Assembly: GCA_018712705.1 (NCBI GenBank)
Contig: DVGM01000034.1
Coordinates: forward strand, 38,263 to 102,262
Length of the DNA: 64,000 nucleotides
Direction: 5' to 3'
DNA from: Aphodousia faecalis
GTDB lineage: Bacteria > Pseudomonadota > Gammaproteobacteria > Burkholderiales > Burkholderiaceae_F
Positions 55,137 through 63,948 of this stretch are shown here, in pieces; the first letter of the stretch is position 1, and every line of letters begins with the position of its first letter. Position numbers and translations under genes: made by a program. Under the pieces are notes generated by a model, which made no database searches, was not told where the DNA came from, and saw only the letters and a list, made by a program, of their open reading frames with translations.

Positions 55137-56156
55137 ATGCAAGATTTGTCCCAGATCATTGCCCAAGCGCAGAGTGCTTTTGCTGAGGCGACGACGCCCG
55201 CCGCTCTGGAAGACGCGAAGGCTAAATTTTTAGGGAAAACCGGTTCTATTACGGTTTTAATGAAAGGTCTCTCAAAACTCACGCACGAAGAAAAGCGTGA
55301 AATGGGACAAGCGTTGGGAAGCGCAAAGCGCGCCATTGAACAAGCGCTCGAAGCTCGTCGTGAAGAATTGGCCAATGAAAAGTTGGCGGCAAGACTGGCT
55401 GCTGAAGCCTTGGACGTAACCTTGCCCGGTCGTAAATATCCTCAAGGCGGCGTGCATCCGGTCATCATGACGCAGATGCGTATTGAAGAAATATTCCGCT
55501 CGATTGGTTTTGATGTGGCCGATGGTCCTGAAATTGAAACGGACTGGTATTCATTTACGGCCTTGAATAACCCGCCCAATCACCCGGCGCGCTCCATGCA
55601 GGATACGTTCTATGTAGACATGAAGGATGAAACGGGTAAGCTCTTACCCCTTCGTCCGCACACTTCGCCCATGCAAGTGCGTTATGCCCGCACCCACACG
55701 CCCCCGATTAAAGTGTTGGCTCCGGGGCGCACCTACCGTGTTGACAGCGATGCTACCCACTCGCCGATGTTTCATCAGGTCGAAGGTCTTTGGATTGACA
55801 CCGATGTCAGCTTCTCCGATTTAAAGGGCGTGTACACCGATTTCTTGCGTCAATTCTTTGAAACGGATGAATTGAAGGTTCGTTTCCGCCCGAGCTACTT
55901 CCCGTTTACGGAACCGTCCGTGGAAGTGGACATGATGTTTACAAGCGGCCCGAAGAAAGGTCGTTGGTTGGAAATTTCGGGCGCAGGCGAAGTTCACCCG
56001 AATGTGGTCCGTAACTACGGTTTGGATCCAGAACGCTACATCGGTTTTGCGTTCGGTTCCGGTCTTGAACGCTTGACGATGTTGCGTTACGGAATTGACG
56101 ATTTGCGTCTTTTCTTTGAAGGCGATTTGCGCTTTTTGAAGCAATTCAATCGTTAA
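55137..56156 (+). CDS. pheS: Phenylalanine--tRNA ligase alpha subunit
   Basis: 339 residues from ATG 55137. Class II synthetase motifs are clear: GGVHPVIMTQMRIEEIFRSIGF (motif 1 region), FHQVEGLWID (motif 2) and GFAFGSGLERLTML (motif 3). Forms the alpha2beta2 enzyme with PheT, 30 nt downstream. The usual thrS-infC-rpmI-rplT genes are not upstream; usp genes are. Confidence 0.97.
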   Translation: MQDLSQIIAQAQSAFAEATTPAALEDAKAKFLGKTGSITVLMKGLSKLTHEEKREMGQALGSAKRAIEQALEARREELANEKLAARLAAEALDVTLPGRKYPQGGVHPVIMTQMRIEEIFRSIGFDVADGPEIETDWYSFTALNNPPNHPARSMQDTFYVDMKDETGKLLPLRPHTSPMQVRYARTHTPPIKVLAPGRTYRVDSDATHSPMFHQVEGLWIDTDVSFSDLKGVYTDFLRQFFETDELKVRFRPSYFPFTEPSVEVDMMFTSGPKKGRWLEISGAGEVHPNVVRNYGLDPERYIGFAFGSGLERLTMLRYGIDDLRLFFEGDLRFLKQFNR

Positions 56157-56186
56157 TGGCTCAACAATTTAAAAAGAGAAAACAAG

Positions 56187-58607
56187 ATGTTATTTTCTGA
56201 AAGCTGGTTACGTTCCTACATTAATCCGGATCTGACGACGGACGAATTGTGTGAAGCCATGACGATGGCTGGGCTTGAAGTCGAAGAGGTAAGCTCGGTT
56301 GCTCCGGCCTTCTCAGGCGTTGTGGTGGCCCGAGTGCTCTCCGTTAAAGATCATGAAAATTCTGATCACTTGCATGTTTGCCAAGTCGATGTCGGCGATG
56401 GCGGTGAACCCCTGCAGATTGTGTGCGGTGCGCCCAATGTGCGTGAAGGCATCTTGGTGCCGTGCGCCAAGATCGGCGCAGTTTTGCCGGGTAACTTCAC
56501 GATTAAGAAGGCCAAGATGCGCGGTGAGGTCTCCATGGGGATGCTTTGCTCGGCTCGTGAATTGGGAATCACGGAAGATCACACCGGTTTGTGGATTTTG
56601 CCTGATGATCTGACGGTGGGTGAAGATATTCGCACGGCTTGCCATTTGGATGACAAAAAGATTGAAATCAAATTAACGCCGAATCGCGGTGACGCTCTTT
56701 CTTTAATCGGTGTGGCAAGAGACTTGCATGCCATTACGGGTGCACCTCTGACGTTGCCTGAAATGCCTGAGGTGCCCGCCAACTCTGACACGAAGATTGA
56801 TATCAAGATCGAAGCACCGGATTTGTGCGGCCGTTACACAACGCGTCGTATTGATAACCTCAATATCCATGCTCCAACGCCGCAATGGATGAAGGATCGT
56901 TTGGAAAGAAGCGGTCAGCGCAGTATTTCTGCCCTGGTGGATATCTCCAACTACGTGATGTTGGAAACCGGTATCCCGACCCACTTTAGCGATGCTCAAA
57001 AGATCGCGGGCGGTGCTTATACGGTTCGTTGGGGTAAGCCCGGCGAAAAAATTGAGCTCTTAAACGGTCAGACGGTGGATGTGGATCCTGAATTGGGTGT
57101 TATTTGTGACGCCAATGGCCCGAAGGTGCTTGCCGGCATCATGGGTGGTGAAGACACCAAGGTGACCGATGAAACGACTTGTATTTCTATCGAGTCGGCT
57201 TTCTGGCATCAAAAGGCAATCCAAGGCCGTTGCCGTCGCCTGAATTTCTCAACGGATGCAGCCTACCGTTATGAACGCGGTGTGGACTTCGGTCAAACAG
57301 AGAAGGTTTTAAATTACATCACGCGTTTGGTGACGGAAATTTGCGGAACAGAAACGACGGCCATTGGCCCTGTCATTGATGCCGTGACCGTTTTGCCTGA
57401 ACGCCATGAGGTGAAGATGCGTGCCGATCGAGCCCGCAAGGTAATCGGCATGAACATCGATACGGCCACGATGGCTGAATGCTTTAAGCGCTTGGGTTTT
57501 GAATTTACGCTTGAAGATGAGGTCTTTAGCGTTAAGGCTCCGACCTATCGCTTTGATATCGAAATCGAAGAAGATTTGATTGAAGAAGTGGCGCGCTTGG
57601 TGGGTTACGAAAAACTGCCCGATCAACCGCCGATGGCTCGCGCTTACATGCACACGCGTCCTGAAGGCATGCGTAGCGTGCATAGCCTTCGAATGAAGTT
57701 GGCTGACTTGGGCTATCAAGAACTCATCAATTTCAGCTTTGTGCCTCGTGAATGGGAAAAAGATTTCGCCGGCAACGATCAGCCGATCGAACTCTTAAAC
57801 CCGATCGCAAGCCAATTGTCGGTTATGCGCACGCAAATGGTGGGCGGCTTGGTTGATATTTTGAAATACAACTTAAACCGCAAGGTAACGAGTGCCAAAC
57901 TTTTTGAAGTCGGCCGTATTTTCCGTCGCGATGAATCGGTGGTGACAACGGAACATTCCGTCAAGGGTGTTGATCAGCCGGTTCGCATTGCGGGTCTTCT
58001 TTACGGTGACGCCATGGGTGAACAGTGGGCCGTGCCTGCACGCTTGGCTGATTTCTTTGATGCCAAGGGTGATGTGGAACGCTTGATTGCCCCGCTTGAA
58101 GCTTCGTTTGTGGCAAAGAGCTTCCCGGCTTTGCACCCGGGTCGCAGCGCGGCGATTATGCTCGATGGTAAGGAAATCGGTTTTGTGGGTGAATTGCATC
58201 CGAAACTTCAGCAGACCTACGGTTTGCCGCATGCGCCGATTGTCTTTGAATTGGATGTCGCTTCCATTTTGCACAAGTCTGTACCGTGGCATACGCCTGT
58301 GAGTAAGTTCCAACCCATCTCACGTGACGTGAGTGTGGTGGTTCCGCATGGCGTGACCTTCATGGCGCTGCAAAAGGCTGTTGCTCAAGCGGCTCAAACG
58401 GATAAGCGTTTGGCAGGCTTTGTCTCGCTTGATCTCTTTGACCTTTACCACAAGGCTGCCGATGCTGATAAGCCAGCTGAAGTGAGCATGGCATTCCGCC
58501 TGACAATTCAGCCTGAAGATGAAAACTATTCGGGTGAAGACGCAGAGGCCGCGTTGGCTGTCGTGGTGCAAGCGCTCGCAACGCAAGGCGTGGTGTTGCG
58601 TCAATAA
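56187..58607 (+). CDS. pheT: Phenylalanine--tRNA ligase beta subunit
   Basis: 806 residues, standard size. N-terminal tRNA-binding (EMAP-like) domain near 40-150 (VCGAPNVREGILVPCAKIGAVLPG), B3/B4 editing domain near 210-400, B5 and the catalytic-like core in the middle, and the ferredoxin-fold anticodon-binding domain at the C-terminus (SKFQPISRDVSVVVPHGV). Follows pheS in an operon; a terminator-like hairpin follows the stop. Confidence 0.97.
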   Translation: MLFSESWLRSYINPDLTTDELCEAMTMAGLEVEEVSSVAPAFSGVVVARVLSVKDHENSDHLHVCQVDVGDGGEPLQIVCGAPNVREGILVPCAKIGAVLPGNFTIKKAKMRGEVSMGMLCSARELGITEDHTGLWILPDDLTVGEDIRTACHLDDKKIEIKLTPNRGDALSLIGVARDLHAITGAPLTLPEMPEVPANSDTKIDIKIEAPDLCGRYTTRRIDNLNIHAPTPQWMKDRLERSGQRSISALVDISNYVMLETGIPTHFSDAQKIAGGAYTVRWGKPGEKIELLNGQTVDVDPELGVICDANGPKVLAGIMGGEDTKVTDETTCISIESAFWHQKAIQGRCRRLNFSTDAAYRYERGVDFGQTEKVLNYITRLVTEICGTETTAIGPVIDAVTVLPERHEVKMRADRARKVIGMNIDTATMAECFKRLGFEFTLEDEVFSVKAPTYRFDIEIEEDLIEEVARLVGYEKLPDQPPMARAYMHTRPEGMRSVHSLRMKLADLGYQELINFSFVPREWEKDFAGNDQPIELLNPIASQLSVMRTQMVGGLVDILKYNLNRKVTSAKLFEVGRIFRRDESVVTTEHSVKGVDQPVRIAGLLYGDAMGEQWAVPARLADFFDAKGDVERLIAPLEASFVAKSFPALHPGRSAAIMLDGKEIGFVGELHPKLQQTYGLPHAPIVFELDVASILHKSVPWHTPVSKFQPISRDVSVVVPHGVTFMALQKAVAQAAQTDKRLAGFVSLDLFDLYHKAADADKPAEVSMAFRLTIQPEDENYSGEDAEAALAVVVQALATQGVVLRQ

Positions 58608-58629
58608 AGGCAGTTGCCAGAGACCGCCG

Positions 58630-58673
58630 CTAACTCCAAGGTCTTTCATTTTTGAGAGGCCTTGGTTAGTTTA
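58630..58673 (+). terminator. Terminator after pheT
   Basis: CTAACTCCAAGG (58630-58641) / CCTTGGTTAG (58660-58669), then TTTAAA. The U-tract is short, so termination may be partial before ihfA. Confidence 0.6.
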
Positions 58674-58762
58674 AAACAGAAAAAGAGCTGAAAAATCAAA
58701 GGAAAATCATTTCTTTGGTACAATGCTCGCATTGCAAAAATCACGATTAAAGAGAGAGCAAG

Positions 58763-59086
58763 ATGGAAACGAAAACCATGACGAAAGCCGACTTGGTGGA
58801 GATGCTTTTTAACCGCATGGGAATGAATAAACGCGACGCCAAGGATATGGTGGATGCGTTTTTTGATGAAATCCGCGCGGCGCTTGAAAGCGGTCGCACC
58901 GTGAAGCTTTCCGGATTCGGCAATTTCCAATTGCGCGATAAGGCCCAACGCCCCGGTCGAAATCCGAAGACAGGCGAAGAAATCGCGATTACGGCGCGCC
59001 GCGTGGTGACCTTTCATGCCAGTCAGAAATTGAAAGAAGCGGTCGCCAAGACCCACCCCTCTTTGCGCGAAACCACTAACCTTTAA
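58763..59086 (+). CDS. ihfA: Integration host factor alpha subunit
   Basis: A 107-residue HU/IHF DNA-bending protein. TKADLVEMLFNRMG at the N-terminus, GFGNFQLRDKAQRPGRNPKTGEEI in the arm with the intercalating proline region (RPGRNP), typical of IhfA. Follows pheT as in most proteobacteria. AGAGAGAG serves as ribosome site. The merR-type gene begins 18 nt downstream. Confidence 0.96.
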   Translation: METKTMTKADLVEMLFNRMGMNKRDAKDMVDAFFDEIRAALESGRTVKLSGFGNFQLRDKAQRPGRNPKTGEEIAITARRVVTFHASQKLKEAVAKTHPSLRETTNL

Positions 59087-59104
59087 TGCTTCGGGAGGAC
59101 CATT

Positions 59105-59998
59105 ATGGCTTCTGAAGAACCGGTACGCATGCTCGAGGGCGACACGAAGGACTTCGAGCTCACCGAATTGGATGGCCCGGAAGAAGAACTTCTCGGTCGC
59201 TATCTGCCGATCGGTGATGTGGCCAAATCAATTGGCGTGAATCCGTCCGTGCTGCGTTTCTGGGAGCAAGAGTTCCCGCAGTTGCGCCCGACCAAAAGGG
59301 GCAACCGCCGTTACTACTGTTCGGAAGACGTGGCGCTGATTCGCACCATTCAGCATTTGCTCTATGAAGAGCACTACACGATTTTGGGCGCTCGCAATAA
59401 GATCCATGAGCTGCAGATTCAAAATAAGGTAAAAGGTATTTTGGATGACAAGGCTAGTGCTCCTTTGCAGACTAAGCCTGAAAAGCCCACTTTGGATTTG
59501 GCGGCAGCGCTTGCAGAATTAAAAGCCATTCGTGCTATTTTGGATTCGCCCGCCCTGGAGGAGTCCCGTCGCCAGGAGCAACAGGCCAAGGAGAAAGCCG
59601 AACGTGACGCGGTAGAAAATTTCGCCTTGGTATCGGAAGATTTAAACGAGCTTCTGGCGAGAGAGGCCGAAGAAGAGGCAAAAAATGCTGACACTCAGGA
59701 AGAAACTGAAGAGCAGCAAGAAGAAGTCACGGCGCCTCATTCGTACGACTTGGGAGCCATTGGTGTGGATAGTGAGGATTTCTTGCAGCCTAGTCCCAAG
59801 ATCGGCGACATGAAGATTACTTCAGAAGAAAAGCCAGAAGAAGTCCAGAAAGCGGAAAAGCCCAAGGTGGATACGTCGCACTTGGTTGTGCCGCCTTTGC
59901 CCGGTGAGCGTCAGGGCTTTACTGTCGGCATGAAAGTGCCGAAGAATCATGACCAATCACTTATTTACACTTCTCCCATGATGTGGAAGAAGAAATAG
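59105..59998 (+). CDS. MerR-family regulator with long acidic tail
   Basis: 297 residues. The MerR winged helix is at about 38-105 (YLPIGDVAKSIGVNPSVLRFWEQEFPQLRPTK, NRRYYCSEDVALI). The rest is Gln/Glu/Lys-rich, predicted coiled coil and low complexity (about 115-265), ending in a short conserved-looking GFTVGMKVPKNHD. No effector-binding cysteines are visible, so it is not a metal sensor of the classic kind. Neighbour of ihfA in many beta-proteobacteria; role unknown. Confidence 0.9.
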   Translation: MASEEPVRMLEGDTKDFELTELDGPEEELLGRYLPIGDVAKSIGVNPSVLRFWEQEFPQLRPTKRGNRRYYCSEDVALIRTIQHLLYEEHYTILGARNKIHELQIQNKVKGILDDKASAPLQTKPEKPTLDLAAALAELKAIRAILDSPALEESRRQEQQAKEKAERDAVENFALVSEDLNELLAREAEEEAKNADTQEETEEQQEEVTAPHSYDLGAIGVDSEDFLQPSPKIGDMKITSEEKPEEVQKAEKPKVDTSHLVVPPLPGERQGFTVGMKVPKNHDQSLIYTSPMMWKKK

Positions 59999-60060
59999 CC
60001 GGGTGATTATGGGGAAGTTTGCCAAACAGGATAGGATTGTGTAATATTCCCATCCTTACG

Positions 60061-60138
<78 letters not shown>

Positions 60139-60152
60139 TTGGATTCAAAAAG

Positions 60153-60178
60153 AGAGATCGGTTAGCCGGTCTCTTTTC
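60153..60178 (+). terminator. Terminator after tRNA-Pro
   Basis: AGAGATCGG (60153-60161) / CCGGTCTCT (60166-60174) with one G-U pair, then TTTTC. Confidence 0.72.
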
Positions 60179-60376
60179 ATTTTTAATTTCTCAAATGCTG
60201 TGTACATTGATATCCGATGCCACTGCATATCTTTCCCTTTTGATTTCAGGTCGATAAGGTTTTTGGTTCAACCCTTTTCCAAAGCGCCCATAGATTGATA
60301 GTGGCTAAAGATTGAAAATCACCAATTGCCCAGCTAGTTCCCCGAAACATAACTCTATGATTTTTTGTATTTTGTT

Positions 60377-60472
60377 GAAGTGGGAAATGAAGTGGGAAAG
60401 TAACTCGGAAATTTCCCACTTCTTTCTCACTTACCTTAAAAATTTTCTCACTTAGTGGGAAAGGAAACTAAC
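60377..60472. repeat. Cluster of GAAGTGGGAAA repeats
   Basis: Two tandem 12-base copies, GAAGTGGGAAAT (60377-60388) and GAAGTGGGAAAG (60389-60400). An exact inverted copy ATTTCCCACTTC follows (60411-60422), then TTTCTCACTTA and the pair TTTTCTCACTTAGTGGGAAA. The last pair can also act as a hairpin downstream of hemW. Confidence 0.7.
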
Positions 60473-60485
60473 CTAGAGACTGTGA

Positions 60486-61634
60486 TTAGAGAAAAATTTC
60501 CTGTACATCAGACAAGAAGTCCCATCCTTTATCGGTGGTGACGAAACGATTCAACGGCTGTGGCATTAGGCCTAAAGATTGGGCTTTGGCAATGCCAGGT
60601 TGGATATCATCTAGACTCAGGGCGGTTCGCTCACTCAATAGATCTAAAGGAGCCCCCTCACGAAGTCTCAGAACATTTAACATAAATTCAAAAGCTTGTT
60701 CTTCTTTGGCAACCACTCTTTCATGTGCTACTGCGCTGTCTTTTATGGCGTGCTTTATGTAGCTTTCCGGTTGCATAAAACGAGCTTCACGAATGATGGT
60801 GCCATCTTCCAGTGTGACTTTACTGTGCGCGCCAGCGCCGCAGGCTAAGTAATCCCCAAATTGCCAGTAATTGAGATTGTGACGGCAACGTTTACCGGGT
60901 TTGGCGTAACCAGAGACTTCATAGTGTTCAAAACCTGCTGTCTCTAAAGTGGAGACGACCAAGTCTTGCATCTGATAAATCACATCAGGATCGGGAATGT
61001 TGTCTGGAATGTGTTTGGCGAAAACGGTGTTGGGCTCAAGTGTTAATTGGTAAAAGGATAAATGCGTACTTTGGGTGGCAATAGCTTCGTTAAGCTCAAA
61101 TTTAAGCTCTTCAAGCGTTTGGCCGGGCAAGGCAAACATCACATCCAAATTGAAGTTTTCAAACGATTCCTGAGCGATTTTGATGGCTTTGCGGGCATCT
61201 TCACTATTGTGGATACGTCCTAATCGTTTTAAAAGCTCATCATTGAAGCTTTGAATCCCCATTGAAAGACGATTGATGCCGATTGATCGGTAGGCTTTAA
61301 AGTGCGCTGTATCGACTGTTCCGGGATTGGCTTCCAGGGTAATTTCAACGTCTGAAGCGACTTTAAGAAGAGAAAAAACAGTCTCTAGGAAACGCTCTAA
61401 TTCTTGAGGAGCAATGAGAGAGGGCGTTCCTCCACCGATGAAGATACTAATGAGTTCACGATTTTGGGCATAGGCGATGGAGTGCTTTAAATCGTGAATT
61501 AAGGCATCAATGTACTGACGGGACGGATCGTATGAAGAGGTGAGGGCGTGAGAATTAAAGTCACAATAAGGACACTTTCTCACGCACCACGGCCAGTGCA
61601 CATAAAGAGAGAGCGGAATATCGGCGCTTCTCAT
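60486..61634 (-). CDS. hemW: Radical SAM protein HemW (heme chaperone)
   Basis: 382 residues. CxxxCxxC motif WCVRKCPYCDFN with C17, C21 and C24, then FIGGGTPSLI and the HemN-like C-terminal domain. The fourth cysteine right after (CPYCDF) is of HemW type, a heme-binding chaperone and not the CPO enzyme HemN. The start overlaps rdgB (ATGA), as in the widespread rdgB-hemW pair. Confidence 0.94.
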   Translation of the reverse strand: MRSADIPLSLYVHWPWCVRKCPYCDFNSHALTSSYDPSRQYIDALIHDLKHSIAYAQNRELISIFIGGGTPSLIAPQELERFLETVFSLLKVASDVEITLEANPGTVDTAHFKAYRSIGINRLSMGIQSFNDELLKRLGRIHNSEDARKAIKIAQESFENFNLDVMFALPGQTLEELKFELNEAIATQSTHLSFYQLTLEPNTVFAKHIPDNIPDPDVIYQMQDLVVSTLETAGFEHYEVSGYAKPGKRCRHNLNYWQFGDYLACGAGAHSKVTLEDGTIIREARFMQPESYIKHAIKDSAVAHERVVAKEEQAFEFMLNVLRLREGAPLDLLSERTALSLDDIQPGIAKAQSLGLMPQPLNRFVTTDKGWDFLSDVQEIFL

Positions 61635-62224
61635 AAAGCCCAGCGCTTTTTCATTTCTTCAATGAGTTTTACCATCGCAATGCCTCGATGGCTTACCGCA
61701 TTTTTTTCATCCGCCGTTAGTTCTGCGGCGGTTTTTCCTACTTGCGGCAAAAGGAAATAGGGATCATAGCCAAAACCGCCTTCTCCGCGAGGAGAATCAA
61801 TGACTTCGCCATACCAACGGCCTTCTGCGATGATGGGTTCAGGATCTTCCGCACTGCGTACAGCGACCAATATACAGGTGTAGTGAGCGCCGCGATCGGA
61901 AACCCCCTTCAGTTTTTCGATGAGCAATGCATTATTGCGCTGATCATTGCCCGGTTCTCCGGCAAAACGAGCGGAGTGAACGCCGGGGGCGCCGCCTAAT
62001 GCATTGACGCAGATACCAGAATCGTCTGCAATCGCGGGAAGTCCCGTGAGTTTGGCGGCGTGGCGCGCTTTGGCTAGACAGTTTTCAAGAAACGTCCCAT
62101 AAGGTTCTTCTGCTGCCGGAATATTGAATTCACCTTGAGGGTGCACTTCAACATTTAATGGCGACAAAAGTCTGTTGAATTCACGAAGTTTGCCCTTGTT
62201 GTTGCTGGCCAAAACGATTTTCAT
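61631..62224 (-). CDS. rdgB: XTP/dITP pyrophosphatase
   Basis: 197 residues. Removes inosine and xanthosine triphosphates. ASNNKGKLREF at 5-15, DDSGICVNALGGAPGV near 68-83, and the C-terminal SHRGIA are the family motifs. Lies 15 nt after rph and overlaps hemW by 4 nt. Confidence 0.96.
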   Translation of the reverse strand: MKIVLASNNKGKLREFNRLLSPLNVEVHPQGEFNIPAAEEPYGTFLENCLAKARHAAKLTGLPAIADDSGICVNALGGAPGVHSARFAGEPGNDQRNNALLIEKLKGVSDRGAHYTCILVAVRSAEDPEPIIAEGRWYGEVIDSPRGEGGFGYDPYFLLPQVGKTAAELTADEKNAVSHRGIAMVKLIEEMKKRWAL

Positions 62225-62239
62225 GGATTTATCCCTTTT

Positions 62240-62962
62240 TTAAGCAGCCAAAGCGGCTTTTTGCAATTCAATAATTTGAGCGATCGCAGATTTGGCTAAC
62301 GCGGTCATTTGAGCCATTTCGTTTTCAGTAAAGGGTTCGCCTTCGGCCGTTCCCTGAATTTCAACAAAACGACTGTCACTTGTCATCACAAAGTTCATAT
62401 CCGTTTCACTGTTGCTGTCTTCCGGATAATCCAAGTCAATGACGGGGACGCCTTCGAAAATACCTGCACTGATGGCGGCGACATGGCCCTTTAAGGGATT
62501 TTCAGAAATTTGTCCCTTTTGAAGCATCGTCTGAACCGCTAAGGCGAGGGCAACCCAAGCACCGGAAATCGAGGCGCAGCGCGTACCTCCATCGGCTTGA
62601 ATCACGTCACAGTCCAATTGAATAGTAAAGCCTGCCATTTTTGTACGATCCACAACAGCGCGCAATGCTCGACCAATGAGGCGCTGAATTTCTTGCGTTC
62701 TGCCCGATTGCTTGCCTTTGGCGGCTTCTCGGTCACAGCGCGTGTGCGTTGCGCGAGGTAAGAGTCCGTATTCAGCCGTCACCCACCCTTCGGGCTTATC
62801 CTTTAAAAATTTCGGCGTGCCTTCGATGACGGAGGCCGTGCAAATCACTTTGGTATCACCCACTTCCACTAAAACGGAACCTTCCGCGTGTTTTGTGTAA
62901 TGGGTGGTGAAGCGCACCGGGCGCATTTCGTCAGGTTTACGATGAGAGGGACGTTCAAACAT
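62240..62962 (-). CDS. rph: Ribonuclease PH
   Basis: 240 residues, phosphorolytic trimming of tRNA 3' ends. GSVLVEVGDTKVICTASV, LLPRATHTRCDREAAKGKQSGRTQEIQRLIGRALR and the phosphate-site residues are all present. Full length, unlike the frameshifted rph of E. coli K-12. Middle gene of the hypothetical-rph-rdgB-hemW operon. Confidence 0.97.
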   Translation of the reverse strand: MFERPSHRKPDEMRPVRFTTHYTKHAEGSVLVEVGDTKVICTASVIEGTPKFLKDKPEGWVTAEYGLLPRATHTRCDREAAKGKQSGRTQEIQRLIGRALRAVVDRTKMAGFTIQLDCDVIQADGGTRCASISGAWVALALAVQTMLQKGQISENPLKGHVAAISAGIFEGVPVIDLDYPEDSNSETDMNFVMTSDSRFVEIQGTAEGEPFTENEMAQMTALAKSAIAQIIELQKAALAA

Positions 62963-62986
62963 GGTTTAAATCCTCACAAAGAAAAT

Positions 62987-63658
62987 TTAGGAATCTTTTT
63001 CTCGTCTTTTCAGTCTGGGCTCAAAAAGCATGGAGCCGCCCATGGCCTCAGTCCATGGCCCTTGAACATTGCTTTGAGGTTGCCAGTGTTGGGCAGCATC
63101 GTCGCTAATAAAAAAGCCTTTTTCCGTTTGGGCAAAAAGTTTATCGCCCCGACCGTCCAGTGCTACAAACATGCCGAGATCCTTGCTGAGATAGCGGGGA
63201 TGCCAGAATTTACCTTCTTGGCTAGCGACATAAATCCCTTTTTCACAGGCGGCAAAGAGTTTTCCTTGAAAATTAAGCAGTGAAAAGAAATGCCCGCAAG
63301 TGTTCCCGTCATACTTCAAACGCCAGCGAACGCCGGACGAAGCTTGAAAAATTGCGTCGTTCGTGCAGGCATAAAGCATATTGTCAAAGCTTTCAATATC
63401 GACAAATTCTCCGCCTTTTCGTTGGGGACTGATTTGAATAAATTGGGGAGTATCAGGTTTGGTGCTGTAAATACCCGTATCGGTGACTAAAAAGAGTTCT
63501 CCCCGATGAAACGTTAAGCCGCGAAAAGTTCCTAGAGGGTGCGTTTCGTCTTCGTAAAAGATAGACCACGTTTGTCTGATGTTGTGGCTGATTTCGACAC
63601 GGTTAAAAAGGTAGTTAAGTCGAAAAGAAGCTTCAGGGGCGTCAATTACTAAAGGCAT
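62987..63658 (-). CDS. Hypothetical protein, repeat-rich beta-propeller-like
   Basis: 223 residues, function unknown. Recurrent short units of the form G-x-L-F-x-x-T/A-x-x-G-I/F-Y/F are visible (RGELFLVTDTGIYS, QGKLFAACEKGIYVA, GDKLFAQTEKGFFIS), each near a tryptophan, as in BNR/YCF48-type propellers. No signal peptide. It lies 24 nt before rph in the same operon; GGAAAT precedes the start. A link to tRNA processing is not implied by sequence. Confidence 0.8.
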   Translation of the reverse strand: MPLVIDAPEASFRLNYLFNRVEISHNIRQTWSIFYEDETHPLGTFRGLTFHRGELFLVTDTGIYSTKPDTPQFIQISPQRKGGEFVDIESFDNMLYACTNDAIFQASSGVRWRLKYDGNTCGHFFSLLNFQGKLFAACEKGIYVASQEGKFWHPRYLSKDLGMFVALDGRGDKLFAQTEKGFFISDDAAQHWQPQSNVQGPWTEAMGGSMLFEPRLKRREKDS

Positions 63659-63835
63659 TATTCATATTTCCAAATACGTATCGAATGATTGTAAAGCAAA
63701 GGCAGAATACAGCAAAAACTATACGAAAGGCATTCCGATTAGTGACCGAAAGGATGAAAGATTACTTTGTCGATCAAAAAATGACTTAAAAAATTATCAA
63801 AAAACAATAATTCATAAAAATCAAAGAATTAATAA

Positions 63836-63928
63836 GATCTGTCAAATTTCATTTCCTCATTTGATCAAAATTTTGTTGTGAAAAAGATACAGAGATTTAA
63901 AGTAATCGTTTGGTAAATTTGACAGATC
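63836..63928. repeat. 14-base inverted repeat, outer copies
   Basis: GATCTGTCAAATTT (63836-63849) is exactly complementary to AAATTTGACAGATC (63915-63928), 65 nt apart. Confidence 0.8.
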
Positions 63929-63948
63929 GGGGGGGGGGCACATATAGC
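63919..63948 (+). promoter_or_regulatory. Possible phase-variable promoter with G10 spacer
   Basis: -35 TTGACA (63919-63924), ten G residues (63929-63938), and -10-like TATAGC (63943-63948) at 18-nt spacing. Loss of one G would give 17 nt. An alternative CATATA box at 16 nt is weaker. Confidence 0.5.

Larger units (their letters stand above)
60139..60485. other. Intergenic region after tRNA-Pro
   Basis: About 350 nt without a gene. It holds a tRNA terminator at the left, then AT-rich DNA, then a cluster of AAGTGGGAAA-type repeats up to the hemW stop. No second copy of the tRNA 3' end was seen. Confidence 0.5.
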
